A stretch of DNA of 64,000 nucleotides from the NCBI GenBank assembly GCA_030065825.1, contig JASJCY010000034.1, forward strand, positions 1 to 64,000. Reading direction: 5' to 3'. The position numbers and the translations under genes were made by a program. Numbering within the stretch: position 1 is the stretch's first letter; every line of letters begins with the position of its first letter. Below are positions 45,173 through 56,339 of the stretch, piece by piece. Source of the stretch: Nostocaceae cyanobacterium. GTDB taxonomy: Bacteria; Cyanobacteriota; Cyanobacteriia; Cyanobacteriales; Nostocaceae. A model generated the notes under the pieces. That model made no database searches. It was given only the letters and a program-made list of their open reading frames with translations, and was not told where the DNA came from.

Positions 45173-45455
45173 AAGTGTTTTCCTTGAAGTAGGTTTGTTA
45201 TTGGGTTCTAGATATAACTTACCCACCTCGATAGAAAATATATCACCTGGGGAAAAATTTTTTTCACAGAGTCTCAAACGCTTGATATTCCAGTATTACG
45301 TAACCACAGTCCTCCAATCTCAGCAGCAACTTTTGTACCGGATAAAAAAGCTTGTTCGTGATCTGTAGACTGAAAGGTGACAGGAAGGATCTCAAAATTT
45401 GGGATGCTTCCTAATCAAAAGTCTAACTATTAGCGGTTCACACTATACTTGGAGA

Positions 45456-46010
45456 TTATCCTTGTTCTGATGAATCTGATTTTTCTGCAATCACATTCAG
45501 ACTAATGAGCGTATCTAACATACGTATTGAGCTACAATCTTTAAACAAATTAAATTCATGTACTTGTTGATATTGTTGGAAACCAACTTCCTCTAAACAG
45601 ACTGCTAATATTTCAAAATCAAATCCTACTTTATGAACATCATATATATTCGTTTGTCCTCCAAAAATAATCCGCATTAAATGAAGACGATCAACAACGG
45701 TCATTTCTGGATGCAGATAAAGCCAACATAACTTTTTTAAGTCAGGAACACTAATAAAAAGCTTTCCACCAGGCTTGAGAACCCGATACCATTCTTTGAG
45801 GGTATTGATTAACTCGTTATCTATAGCATGATAAAAATGCTCTAGAACATGGCTGGCATAAATTGCGCCAATTGAATTATCTTCAAATTGACTTAAATCA
45901 GCAGCATTACCAATAAAATCTACTTCTGGACGAGGTTCAATATCTAATATCTTCCAGTCTGGATGAGTTTCTTGCCCACCAATATGAAGATTAATCTCTG
46001 CACCTGCCAT
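45456..46010 (-). CDS. SAM-dependent methyltransferase-like protein
   Basis: 184 residues with an AGGAG box eight bases upstream of the ATG. The class I fold is recognisable: a shortened motif I (LHIGGQ), acidic strand ends (ILDIEPRPEVDFIG), the YASHVLEHFYH helix (about 51-61) and the VLKPGGKLFISVPD strand (about 80-93). This is the Methyltransf_11 style common in glycan-modification loci. The motif I glycines are weak (GG only). It lies between the two pilin genes on the same strand and could modify pilin sugars, but the target is not visible in the sequence. Confidence 0.8.
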   Translation of the reverse strand: MAGAEINLHIGGQETHPDWKILDIEPRPEVDFIGNAADLSQFEDNSIGAIYASHVLEHFYHAIDNELINTLKEWYRVLKPGGKLFISVPDLKKLCWLYLHPEMTVVDRLHLMRIIFGGQTNIYDVHKVGFDFEILAVCLEEVGFQQYQQVHEFNLFKDCSSIRMLDTLISLNVIAEKSDSSEQG

Positions 46011-46241
46011 TTATATTTCTCCTGATATTAACTCCAATTTCCTTCTTTTGAAGGCAAAAATCTACCATATTGCTTCAGAGGTTGTCTAAATAGTATTGGG
46101 GAATATACAACAGATAATCATTAGCCCCTACTTTTAAGACATCCACTAAACTGGTGGATACACCCAGACTCTAGTATTCCCAAATTTTTTGAATTTCTAT
46201 CACACCCCTCTATTTTTTATCACCGAAAATTTGATACACAT

Positions 46242-46401
46242 GTAGGGGCGCAATGCTTGCGCCCAATCCTTGCGCCTAAATAATGGTTGCTTGCGCCCAA
46301 ATAATGGTTGCTTGCGCCCAAATAATGCTTGCTTGCCTCCAAATAATGGTTGCTTGCGCCTAAATAATGGTTGCTTGCCTCCAAATAATGCTTGCGCCCA
46401 A
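46242..46401. repeat. REP palindrome extended by a 21-bp tandem array
   Basis: GTAGGGGCGCAATGCTTGCG (46242 on) is followed by about six 21-base units of the AAATAATGGTTGCTTGCGCC type with small changes. It lies between the pilin copy 2 gene and the methyltransferase gene. It could be transcribed as a structured spacer. Confidence 0.9.
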
Positions 46402-46437
46402 ATTTGTAATGCGTATCATTAATCAAGTGAAACCCTA

Positions 46438-46950
46438 TTACTTCTTCAGTAAATTTTCGTAGTTTGTTGGACAGTCACCTGATGTAGCGGTTTGAACCGA
46501 TCCAACTTGAGGGTTATCACTTTCACATAAGAGAGCTAAAGTTGCATAACCACTAGCATTTAAATAAGTAATTCCGGCGTAAGATTTCACAGCCGAAGAA
46601 TCTATAGCAACAGCATTATGGGTGACAACTGATTTATCGCTACTGATTGTAATCATGTAATCATAATGTTCTGTTCGATTTTTAATCCCAATTCCTAAAT
46701 CTGTAATGGAAGTAGTAAACTCAGCATTTTCTAGGTAATATGTTTGTTGAGCGCGGTTCAAAGAACCAATATATTGTTTACCTTCTACCTGTTTAGCTTT
46801 GCTAGCTTGACTGAGTACAGAGGGTAGGGCAATAGCTGATAGGACACCAATTACCATCAATACTATAAGCAGTTCAATGATGGTAAATCCTTGATTATCT
46901 TGCTGTTTCTGGAGGATGTGTAAAATTTTTGCTCTAAACTCACGTTTCAT
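46438..46950 (-). CDS. Type IV pilin-like protein (copy 2)
   Basis: The 170-residue protein has a prepilin signature QKQQDNQGFTIIELLIVLMV at about 14-33, then LPSVLSQASKAKQVEGKQYI and NRAQQTYYLENAEF, closely similar to copy 1. The C-terminal head differs and has a single Cys pair. It is the first visible gene of a minus-strand set: pilin, methyltransferase, pilin, O-GlcNAc transferase. The set suggests a pilin-modification locus. No assembly ATPase or secretin gene is in the window. Confidence 0.92.
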   Translation of the reverse strand: MKREFRAKILHILQKQQDNQGFTIIELLIVLMVIGVLSAIALPSVLSQASKAKQVEGKQYIGSLNRAQQTYYLENAEFTTSITDLGIGIKNRTEHYDYMITISSDKSVVTHNAVAIDSSAVKSYAGITYLNASGYATLALLCESDNPQVGSVQTATSGDCPTNYENLLKK

Positions 46951-47575
46951 AGTATTTCTTATATTTTCTTAACGTAGCGAGCAGCAAGTGCAAAATATGC
47001 TGGGAATGTAGATATAAATATTACTTACAGGCGTATCTAATCCCAGTATGCCCAAATACTGGCATTTTCTATCACATAGGGCGCAAGCATTGCGCCCCTA
47101 CAAATTTCTATCACATAGGGCGCAAGCATTGCGCCCCTACAATGGATTTGCGATCGCTTATCCTGACTCCTCAGTTCCCTCATTCCCCATCTACCCCAAA
47201 CACTTTTGGTGTAGTTAAGGGAATACCAAAAATACATTATCCCAAATACAACATTACATCCGTAGGGGCGCAATGCTTGCGCCCTTTCTAATATTTGCGC
47301 CCTTTCTAATGCTTGTGCCCTTTCTTTGGATGCTACCTTATATAGCGAATTTCAATTGGGCAATGCAATACAAACAGAATTGGTAGAATTCGGACGGGCA
47401 GGGATGCCCATCCCACTCATCCTGTATTCTACACCCTGCGGGTAGACACGAAGTGGCTTCTGTAAGTAGGCTCCGCCTACAACCCAAAACCGCTATATTC
47501 CCCAGAAGTAGAGGATCTAGTTTTAGTTATGCTATGCTAATTTATACGTAGTCGTTATGATTATGAATAAATCCT
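46951..47575. other. Intergenic region with four kinds of repeats
   Basis: Two 39-base direct units with REP palindromes start at 47067 and 47106. An arm repeat (GGGAATACCAAAAATACATT, 47219 on) leads into a REP at 47263 that is extended by CGCCCTTTCTAATATTTG-type iterations to about 47320. A further unit with TATAGCG ends (47341-47497) encloses a GACGGGCAGGGATGCCCATC palindrome. No gene is seen. Confidence 0.7.
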
Positions 47576-48934
47576 ATGACTAATCCCAAGATAGAAAACA
47601 TCGTAATTATCGGTTCTGGTCCTGCTGGCTTTACCGCTGCTATTTATGCTGCGAGAGCAAATCTTAAACCTGTGGTTTTTGAAGGCTTCCAAGCGGGTGG
47701 ATTACCTGGGGGACAGTTGATGACAACCACAGAGGTGGAGAACTTTCCTGGCTTTCCTGAAGGGATTACAGGACCAAAATTAATGGATCGGATGAAAGCG
47801 CAAGCAGAGCGTTGGGGAGCGGAGTTATATACTGAGGATGTAACAGAAGTGGATTTTAGTCAGCGTCCCTTTACTGTGCGTTCTGATGACCGGGAATTTA
47901 AAGCTCACACTATTATCATAGCGACTGGGGCAACAGCTAAGCGTTTAGGTTTACCAGGTGAGCAGCAATTCTGGAGTCGAGGAATTTCTGCTTGTGCAAT
48001 TTGTGACGGTGCAACTCCGGCATTTCACGGTGAAGAATTGGTGGTGATTGGCGGTGGTGACTCGGCTGCTGAGGAGTCAGTTTATCTCACCAAATATGGC
48101 TCTAAGGTTAACTTGCTGGTGCGTTCTGAACAAATGCGTGCCTCGAAAGCTATGCAAGATCGGGTTTTGAGTAATCCCAAAATCCATGTTCACTGGAATA
48201 CCGAAGCGGTGGACGTAGTTGGTAATGGTTGGATGGAAGGGGTAAAAGTCCGCAATCGCCAAACTGGGGAAGAGAGTCAAATTTCTGCTAAGGGTTTATT
48301 CTACGCCATTGGTCACACTCCTAATACATCCTTGTTTAAAGGCAAGTTGGAACTGGATGAAGTGGGTTACATTGTTACCAAGCCCAATTCCGTAGAAACT
48401 AGTGTCGAAGGGGTATTTGCTGCGGGAGACGTACAAGACCATGAATACCGTCAAGCTGTAACTGCTGCGGGTACTGGCTGTATGGCAGCGCTTTTGGCTG
48501 AACGCTGGTTATCGAGTAATAATTTAATTCAGGAATTCCATCAAAAGCCGGAAACTACCCAGAAAAAAAAAGAGACTCCTAAACATCAGGAAACCCCAGA
48601 AGAATTTGATATCAACGTTACTCGTCACCAGGGAGGCTATGCGCTGAGAAAATTGTTTCATGATAGCGATCGCCTGCTTCTTGTCAAATATGTTGCACCT
48701 GGTTGTGGTCCTTGTCATACCCTGAAACCGATATTAAATAAAGTGGTAGATGAATTTGACAGTAAAATCCACTTTGTAGAAATTGATATCGACGAAGACC
48801 GGGAAATTGCTGAGAATGCTGGGGTTACTGGGACGCCAACGGTACAGTTGTTTAAAGACAAGGAATTGTTAGAACAACTCAAAGGGGTTAAACAAAAGAG
48901 TCAGTATCGTCAGTTGATTGAGAGTAATGTGTGA
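47576..48934 (+). CDS. ntrC-type (ntrc): NADPH-thioredoxin reductase C (NTRC) type fusion
   Basis: The 452-residue protein joins a thioredoxin reductase and a thioredoxin. Residues 1-315 have two dinucleotide motifs ([10 protein letters not shown], about 13, and [10 protein letters not shown], about 160) and the redox pair CAIC (about 140-143). A polar linker (Lys/Glu/Pro-rich, about 322-350) leads to a thioredoxin domain with the active site [10 protein letters not shown] (CGPC about 377-380). This fusion is typical of chloroplasts and some cyanobacteria and reduces 2-Cys peroxiredoxins with NADPH. The ATG at 47576 is the natural start. MITE-like repeats follow the stop. Confidence 0.95.
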   Translation: MTNPKIENIVIIGSGPAGFTAAIYAARANLKPVVFEGFQAGGLPGGQLMTTTEVENFPGFPEGITGPKLMDRMKAQAERWGAELYTEDVTEVDFSQRPFTVRSDDREFKAHTIIIATGATAKRLGLPGEQQFWSRGISACAICDGATPAFHGEELVVIGGGDSAAEESVYLTKYGSKVNLLVRSEQMRASKAMQDRVLSNPKIHVHWNTEAVDVVGNGWMEGVKVRNRQTGEESQISAKGLFYAIGHTPNTSLFKGKLELDEVGYIVTKPNSVETSVEGVFAAGDVQDHEYRQAVTAAGTGCMAALLAERWLSSNNLIQEFHQKPETTQKKKETPKHQETPEEFDINVTRHQGGYALRKLFHDSDRLLLVKYVAPGCGPCHTLKPILNKVVDEFDSKIHFVEIDIDEDREIAENAGVTGTPTVQLFKDKELLEQLKGVKQKSQYRQLIESNV

Positions 48935-48969
48935 TGGGTAAAGGCTAAACCAAGTACCTTAAAACTAAC

Positions 48970-49171
48970 AATTTGCACCATTCAAGGGCAAGAGCCAGAG
49001 GCTCTATACTCTGGTTACCAGCGTCACGCTGGTAACTAGGTTTTGGAGGCTCAGCCTCCCTATTATCGAGCAAGTAAGTGCAAGTTATCAGTTAACAAGA
49101 GCCAGAGGTCCCTATAATTCTAGTTACCAGCGTGACGCTGGTAACCAGGTTTTGGAGGTTCAGCCTTCCTA
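48970..49171. mobile_element. MITE-like element with TTGCAC ends and GTTACCAG hairpin core, core duplicated
   Basis: The first unit (48970-49087) has ends AATTTGCACC and GTGCAAGTT and a core hairpin GTTACCAGCGTCACGCTGGT. A second copy of only the core (49097-49171, AAGAGCCAGAGGTCCC and on, hairpin GTTACCAGCGTGACGCTGGT) follows in direct order. The same family as 40514-40630. Confidence 0.75.
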
Positions 49172-49262
49172 AGCGATTGTGGGAGGTAAAGGGTAATGAG
49201 TTGACAAAATTACCGTCATGTATTAAAACTCATAACTCATAACTCCTAACTCCTAACTCTAT

Positions 49263-50147
49263 ATGACGGTCACCCGGCTACCAAAATTTTTACGTTTTAC
49301 AAAAAATCCTTCCCTTTCTCAGCGATTAATGCTTATAGGGTTAGCCATTACCCTATTTATAATATTTATGGCATTATTTGCTCCCCTGTTTCAGAGTTGG
49401 GGATGGCTGCAAGACCCTACAGATTCCCTCAGTAATCCGGTTCACGAACCCCCATCAGGTCAATATTGGTTTGGTACGAGTCGTCAAGGCTATGATGTAT
49501 TTTCCCGTACCATTTTTGGGGCACAAGCGGCGTTACAGGTGGTACTGTTAGCCACAGCCTTAAGTATGGTGATTGGGGTGCCTTTAGGCATGGTTAGCGG
49601 CTATGTAGGGGGCAATTTAGACAAGGTATTGCTGTTCTTGATGGACAGCATTTACACTCTTCCCGGACTGCTGCTTTCTATTACCTTAGCCTTTGTTGTG
49701 GGACGGGGAATATTCAATGCGGCGATCGCCATTAGTATTGCTTATGTTCCTCAATATTACCGTGTTGTCCGCAATCACACTGTAAGCGTTAAAACAGAAC
49801 TGTTTATTGAAGCAGCCCAAGCAATGGGTGCTAACACTTGGCAGGTACTTTCTAAGTATCTGTTTTTTAATGTGATTCAAAGCGTACCTGTGCTTTTTAC
49901 TTTAAATGCTGCGGATGCGATTTTGGTTTTAGGTGGTTTAGGTTTCTTGGGTTTGGGACTACCAGAACAAACCCCAGAATGGGGATATGATTTAAAACAA
50001 GCTTTGGAAGCATTACCGACGGGTATTTGGTGGACGACGCTGTTTCCTGGTTTAGCCATGACTTTGATGGTAGTGGGGTTATCTTTGCTAGGTGAGGGAT
50101 TAAATGAATTTGTTAACCCCCGGTTGCGGAAACAAATCCGGAAATAG
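49263..50147 (+). CDS. ABC transporter permease, DppC/OppC type
   Basis: The 294-residue integral membrane protein has about six transmembrane segments (LIGLAITLFIIFMALFAPLF is the first) and the BPD-transport loop EAAQAMGANTWQVLSKYLF, with the EAA motif at about 180. The N-terminal OppC_N part (PVHEPPSGQYWFGTSRQGYD) is present. It should pair with a DppB-type permease, ATPases and a binding protein for peptides or nickel-like substrates. None of these is adjacent, which is common for scattered cyanobacterial Opp/Dpp genes. The short intergenic repeats of CTAACTC before it carry no ribosome site. Confidence 0.92.
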   Translation: MTVTRLPKFLRFTKNPSLSQRLMLIGLAITLFIIFMALFAPLFQSWGWLQDPTDSLSNPVHEPPSGQYWFGTSRQGYDVFSRTIFGAQAALQVVLLATALSMVIGVPLGMVSGYVGGNLDKVLLFLMDSIYTLPGLLLSITLAFVVGRGIFNAAIAISIAYVPQYYRVVRNHTVSVKTELFIEAAQAMGANTWQVLSKYLFFNVIQSVPVLFTLNAADAILVLGGLGFLGLGLPEQTPEWGYDLKQALEALPTGIWWTTLFPGLAMTLMVVGLSLLGEGLNEFVNPRLRKQIRK

Positions 50148-50202
50148 TCACTCGATATTTGTTAGTAGGAGTGGGGTAAGTAAAATGGATCAAATTAAAT
50201 CC

Positions 50203-50268
50203 AAAACCTCACCCCCATCCCCTCTCCTTAATAAGGAGAGGGGTGTCCGCAGGACGGGGTGAGGTTTT
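50203..50268. repeat. Nested inverted repeat, possible terminator
   Basis: The outer arms AAAACCTCACCCC (50203-50215) and GGGGTGAGGTTTT (50256-50268) enclose a perfect 10-bp inverted repeat CCTCTCCTTA / TAAGGAGAGG (50221-50241). It lies between the permease and the next gene and could end transcription. The sequence type is widely dispersed in cyanobacteria. Confidence 0.75.
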
Positions 50269-50322
50269 ACCTGACATTTTTGTTAATTTATAATCTGTTG
50301 ATATTATTACTGAGAGACTGGT

Positions 50323-50520
50323 GTGAAAGATAACTTTTCTTTAATTGCAGCTGCTACTGGTGGATTTATGCTTTCTGTCGCTTTGACTGGTATTTTACAT
50401 GGTGCCCCTGTAACATCTTTACAGTCGGTATCTCATGTTAATTCAGGGAATATGGCGAATTTTCAGATTGCGTCTGGGAAGGCAAAAAATACAGAAATGT
50501 TCCGCACAAAAACCCATTAG
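50323..50520 (+). CDS. Small exported or membrane protein upstream of the ROK kinase
   Basis: From the GTG at 50323 the frame encodes 65 residues. It opens MKDNFSLIAAATGGFMLSVA with a hydrophobic run to about residue 27, then a Ser/Asn-rich polar tail. It may be a single-pass membrane protein or have a signal peptide. No family recognised. The ROK gene follows after three bases, so they are likely translated from one message. Confidence 0.5.
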   Translation: MKDNFSLIAAATGGFMLSVALTGILHGAPVTSLQSVSHVNSGNMANFQIASGKAKNTEMFRTKTH

Positions 50521-50523
50521 ACG

Positions 50524-51423
50524 ATGAATTCTCAGGTAATTGGCATTGATTTGGGGGGAACAGCAATCAAGTTGGGGAGGTTTGCAGATGATGGCACTTG
50601 TTTGCAATCCTTAACTGTGGCTACTCCCCAACCAGCGACACCAGCTGCGGTGTTAGAGGTAATGGTAGATGCGATCGCCCAAATTGACCCAGAAAATCAA
50701 GCGATCGCTATTGGTGTAGGTACACCGGGACCTGCGGATGCAGGGGGAAGAATTGCTAAAATAGCTATTAACCTGGAAGGATGGCGCAATATTCCCCTTG
50801 CTGACTGGTTGGAGGGAAAAACGGGTAAAGCCACAGTTATTGCTAATGATGCTAATTGTGCGGGGTTAGGGGAAGCTTGGTTAGGTGCTGGTCGTCACTT
50901 CCAAAATTTAATTCTCCTCACTTTGGGAACTGGTGTGGGTGGAGCTGTCATTTTAGATGGTAAACTGTTTGTAGGGCATCAAGGAGCTGCTGGAGAATTG
51001 GGATTAATTACCCTTTACCCTGATGGTCATCCATGTAATAGTGGTAATCAAGGTTCTTTGGAGCAATATGTTTCGGTAACGGCAATTCGTCGTCTTACGG
51101 GTAAGGAACCTTCCCAATTGGGGAATTTGGCAAAGTCAGGAGATGCACAAGCTCTCAAATTTTGGCAAGAATACGGTAAAAATTTAGGTATAGGTTTAAC
51201 AAGTTCGATTTATATCCTCACACCGGAAGCGGTCGTAATTGGTGGTGGTGTTAGCGCTAGTTTTGAGTTTTTCTTCCCCACCATGAAGGCAGAAATTGAA
51301 AAGCGAGTCATGGCTACATCTCGCGTTGGTTTGCAAATCTTACCAGCAGAATTAGGAAACTCTGCGGGAATAGTCGGTGCAGCCAAGTTAGCACTGACAA
51401 AACAATTAAAAATTAAAAATTAA
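50524..51423 (+). CDS. ROK family sugar kinase
   Basis: The 299-residue protein has the ATP site GIDLGGTAIKLGRF (about 7-20), the substrate aspartate in NDANCAGLGEAWLGAG (about 108-123) and the second phosphate loop LGTGVGGAVI (about 139). The ROK zinc site normally has H-x(n)-C-x-C-G-x2-G-C. Here it reads GHPCNSGNQGSLE, with only one of three cysteines left, so zinc binding is altered or lost. It probably phosphorylates glucose or a related sugar. ATG start at 50524. Confidence 0.9.
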   Translation: MNSQVIGIDLGGTAIKLGRFADDGTCLQSLTVATPQPATPAAVLEVMVDAIAQIDPENQAIAIGVGTPGPADAGGRIAKIAINLEGWRNIPLADWLEGKTGKATVIANDANCAGLGEAWLGAGRHFQNLILLTLGTGVGGAVILDGKLFVGHQGAAGELGLITLYPDGHPCNSGNQGSLEQYVSVTAIRRLTGKEPSQLGNLAKSGDAQALKFWQEYGKNLGIGLTSSIYILTPEAVVIGGGVSASFEFFFPTMKAEIEKRVMATSRVGLQILPAELGNSAGIVGAAKLALTKQLKIKN

Positions 51424-51716
51424 AAATTGCTAATTCCAAACTCTAAACTCCTTTCCTCACAACTCTAAACTCCTTTCCCCACAACCCCAAACTCCTAACT
51501 CCAAACTCCTAACTCCTAACTCCTAACTCCAAATTCCTAACTCCAAATTCCTAACTCCAAATTCCTAACTGCAAATTCCAAATTCCTAACTCCAAATTCC
51601 AAACTCCTAACTCCAAATTCCAAACTCCTAACTGCAAATTGCAAATTCCAAATTCCTAACTCCAAATTCCAAATTCCTAACTCGTAACTCGTAACTCCTA
51701 ACTCCTAACTCATAAA
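51424..51716. repeat. Low-complexity CTAACTCCAAATTC tandem region
   Basis: About 290 bases of irregular iterations of CTCCTAACTCCAAATTC type (units of 7, 14 and 21 bases) fill the space between the ROK gene and the convergent gene at 51710. The last unit overlaps that gene's stop. Short versions occur at 38005 and 49230. Confidence 0.85.
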
Positions 51717-52129
51717 TAATATCCCGTAGACTTGTGAATGTATTCCAACACTTTTTGATGGGCATCTGGATTACTTACAGGATTGATAATTACGGGTATA
51801 GTACTGTCTGGTAGCCAAAAAGTTATCCTACCATTTGGTTCCTGACAAAAGGAACTAATGCAATTAAGGTTAATCACATATTCGTTTCTCTCGTACAATA
51901 TTTTTACCCAGTAGGCACTCTCAAATTCTAAGCCAGTAACGTTTTCTATATATTTCAGAATTTTCTGATGGTCTTCCAGATTGCTTTGGGGATTTATGAT
52001 AATGGGAATGGCACTATCTGGCAACCAAAAGGTAATTCTACCATTGTACTCATAACAAAATGCACTCACCCGTTCAAAGTTGACTATATATTCTTTATTC
52101 TCATAGATGATTTTTACCCAGTAAGCCAC
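51710..52129 (-). CDS. Tandem-duplicated small protein of unknown function
   Basis: The 139-residue protein is two copies of a unit of about 70 residues. Both open with YWVKI-Y-E-N/R-EY-V/I-N, have a Cys after a Ser/Ala-Phe pair, and share NGRITFWLPDS then IP(I/V)IINP, with a helical end (HQKILKYIENVTG and HQKVLEYIHKSTG). The halves are about 60 percent identical by eye. The unit looks like a small alpha/beta fold. I cannot name the family. The start ATG at 52129 has a GGAGAT-like box nearby. It stands alone between repeats and pyrG. Confidence 0.7.
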   Translation of the reverse strand: MAYWVKIIYENKEYIVNFERVSAFCYEYNGRITFWLPDSAIPIIINPQSNLEDHQKILKYIENVTGLEFESAYWVKILYERNEYVINLNCISSFCQEPNGRITFWLPDSTIPVIINPVSNPDAHQKVLEYIHKSTGYYL

Positions 52130-52351
52130 AAAATCTCCTCAATTCCCCAGTTTTTTTTAGGTTGCTAAGAAAGTGAAAAGCCTGTTAATTGCTTTTTTCT
52201 AAGTTAGACTCATGATTCGGTACTATACCAACAACCATAGGTTGAAAATAAACTGTTATCTAAAATATATACCTCCTAATCTACATCTACAGTTTATCGT
52301 CTGAAAACCTAAATCGTAAGGGTTGGAAGTGCTACCAATAAACCTTGTTGA

Positions 52352-54013
<1,662 letters not shown>

Positions 54014-54191
54014 CTAAAAATACATCCCGTGCGGAAATTTTGGATTTTAAATTGGGGACTGGAGATTAGGGAATGGGGAATAGGATAACAAATAATATTT
54101 ACTTTTCATCCTAACTTGAGGCAAAGACAAATCCTGATATCCTTTATCTTTCATTTTTTATTCTGTTAAATTTACCTGGAAACAGTGCGAC

Positions 54192-55949
54192 GTGAAACAA
54201 ATTTGCGGATTAGTTGTATTAGCTTCTCTATTTACTCCCTCCATTGCTTTGGCTAATGAACAACCTCTGTTAGTGGTTTATCCCCGAAATAACCACCAAA
54301 CAACGGCAGAAAAAATCTTTTTCATTGGTACAGCACCACCACAAGGACAGGTTTCGATCAATGGTAAGGTAATTAACCGTAGTAAATCTGGACATTTTGC
54401 TCCCAGTTTTCCCTTACAGTTAGGAGAGAATCAGTTTACTATCCGCTACCAAAATCAGGAAATTCAGATTCAGGTAAAAAGGAATTCTACCCAACCAGAA
54501 GTACCCCAAGGATTAGCTTTTGCTAAAAATTCTCTGACTCCAGCGGTGGATATTGCTAGACTTCCAGGAGAACCAATTTGTTTTAGCGCGATCGCACCCC
54601 CCAACGCTACGGTATCCGTACAGTTAGGTAATCAAAACATTGCCCTTGTTCCCCAATCCCTACAAATACAATTACCCAGTAATTTCGCAGCACTAACAGG
54701 ACAAAATCAACCTTCTGTGCAAAAAAACGTTAGTAAATATGAGGGTTGTACAACAGTAGACACCCCCGCAGATTTGGGTAAACCACAGTTTAACCTCAAT
54801 TTAGCCGGAAAAACCTTAACTCAAGAGGGTACTGGTAAAATTCAAATCCTCTCACCAAAACAGTTACAAGTTACCGAAGTTACAGCAGATTTTGGGGTAG
54901 CACGCACCGGACCTAGTACCAATTATTCTAGACTCACACCGCTACCAAAAGGAACCCAAGCTACAATCACGGGTAAACAAGGGGAATGGTTGCGTTTAGA
55001 TTATGGTGCTTGGATTAAAACCCAAGAAACCCAAATCATACCATCTCCTATTCCCCCTCGTTCGATTATTCGCAGTGTAGGATACCGTCAACTTCCCACA
55101 GCCACCCAAATGACTTTCCCCCTGCAATTTCGGGTTCCCGTTAGCGTCCAACAGGGGAATAAAACCTTCACCCTCACCCTCTACAATACCACTGCCCAAA
55201 CTGATACCATCCGCACCGATGATGACCCCATAATTTCTCGTCTAGATTGGCAGCAGGTGGCTCCAGGACAGTTACAATATACATTTAACCTCAAAGGTGA
55301 CCAACAGTGGGGTTATAAGCTAAAATACGCGGGTACCAGCTTAGTTTTGACCCTACGTCATCCCCCAGAAATCAAAGGCAAAACAAGCAAGCCTTTATCT
55401 GGAATTAAGATTTTACTCGATCCAGGACATGGAGGTAAAGAATCTGGTGCAACCGGACCAACTGGGTTGAAAGAAAAAGATGTGAATTTAGTAGTATCGA
55501 AGTTGCTGCGCTCTGAGTTGATCAAGCGCGGTGCTACGGTGGTGATGACAAGGGAAGATGATACAGATGTGAGTCTGCGCGATCGGCAAATTATGATTGA
55601 GAAGGAAGAAGCTGCGATCGCTCTTTCTGTACATTACAATGCTCTCCCAGACAATGGTGATGCGGAAAATACCAAGGGTATAGGTATGTTTTGGTATCAT
55701 CCCCAAGCGCACAGTTTGGCAGTATTCTTACATAATTATTTGGTCGAAAAACGTAACCGTCCTTCCTATGGGGTGTTTTGGAATAATTTGGCACTGACAC
55801 GTCCAGCGGAATCTCCATCGGTGTTGTTGGAGTTGGGTTTTATGAGTAATCCAGAGGAGTTTGAGTGGGTGACGGATGAAAAGCAACAGAAAAAGTTAGC
55901 AAAGACCTTGGCTGATGGAATTGTCAAGTGGTTTAAGAAGAAGGGATAA
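54192..55949 (+). CDS. N-acetylmuramoyl-L-alanine amidase (AmiC-like)
   Basis: Starts at GTG 54192; 585 residues. A signal peptide ends near residue 21 (LASLFTPSIALA). The long N-terminal part has beta-rich segments. An SH3b domain covers about 225-285 (DFGVARTGPSTNYSRLTPLP). The catalytic Amidase_3 domain covers about 400-580 with the zinc ligands in LLDPGHGGKESG (His), the Glu of KEKDVNLVV, SVHYNA (His) and the catalytic Glu in LLELGFMSN. It should cleave peptidoglycan cross-stems at septa or heterocyst junctions. In filamentous cyanobacteria AmiC enzymes also make nanopores; that role is not provable here. Confidence 0.93.
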   Translation: MKQICGLVVLASLFTPSIALANEQPLLVVYPRNNHQTTAEKIFFIGTAPPQGQVSINGKVINRSKSGHFAPSFPLQLGENQFTIRYQNQEIQIQVKRNSTQPEVPQGLAFAKNSLTPAVDIARLPGEPICFSAIAPPNATVSVQLGNQNIALVPQSLQIQLPSNFAALTGQNQPSVQKNVSKYEGCTTVDTPADLGKPQFNLNLAGKTLTQEGTGKIQILSPKQLQVTEVTADFGVARTGPSTNYSRLTPLPKGTQATITGKQGEWLRLDYGAWIKTQETQIIPSPIPPRSIIRSVGYRQLPTATQMTFPLQFRVPVSVQQGNKTFTLTLYNTTAQTDTIRTDDDPIISRLDWQQVAPGQLQYTFNLKGDQQWGYKLKYAGTSLVLTLRHPPEIKGKTSKPLSGIKILLDPGHGGKESGATGPTGLKEKDVNLVVSKLLRSELIKRGATVVMTREDDTDVSLRDRQIMIEKEEAAIALSVHYNALPDNGDAENTKGIGMFWYHPQAHSLAVFLHNYLVEKRNRPSYGVFWNNLALTRPAESPSVLLELGFMSNPEEFEWVTDEKQQKKLAKTLADGIVKWFKKKG

Positions 55950-56237
55950 GAGGAATTAATTAAACACGAAGACACTAAGGCACAAAGTAGGTGTAGGGTG
56001 CGTTATGACTTTGTAGAGGTTTTGGTGCCGTACTCTCGTCGATAACACACCCTACGTATTGTAAGGGCAAGCGCAGGCTACGCCAACAAAAATCAAATAG
56101 TAACCCTATATCTGTTGCAAACTCTATTGCAACAATTGCTGTATTACTTTATTGCAATAGACCTCTCCGGAAATGAGATATCAACCCTGACTGCACAAGG
56201 CTTTTACATTCTTTTTCACCAGATGTCTAATAGTTTT

Positions 56238-56339
56238 AGTCCACTCCCGCTAGAAGATTACCGAATTAAGTGAGACTACCAAGAGGGGGAAGAGGGGGAG
56301 AAATTTTTATAGGTAATCTTAGAACGAGAAGGGAGTAGT
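56238..56339 (+). mobile_element. MITE-like element with polypurine core, copy C
   Basis: Ends ACTCCCGCTAGAAGATTACC and GGTAATCTTAGAACGAGAAG followed by GGAGTAGT. Only about two GGGGGAAGA units remain in the core (56285-56299), against seven or more in copies A and B. The AGAAATTTTTATAGGTAATC part is identical to copy B. Confidence 0.8.

Noticed and set aside
46220-46426. Frame with HYLGASN repeats
   Set aside because: Product of the 21-bp array next to a REP.
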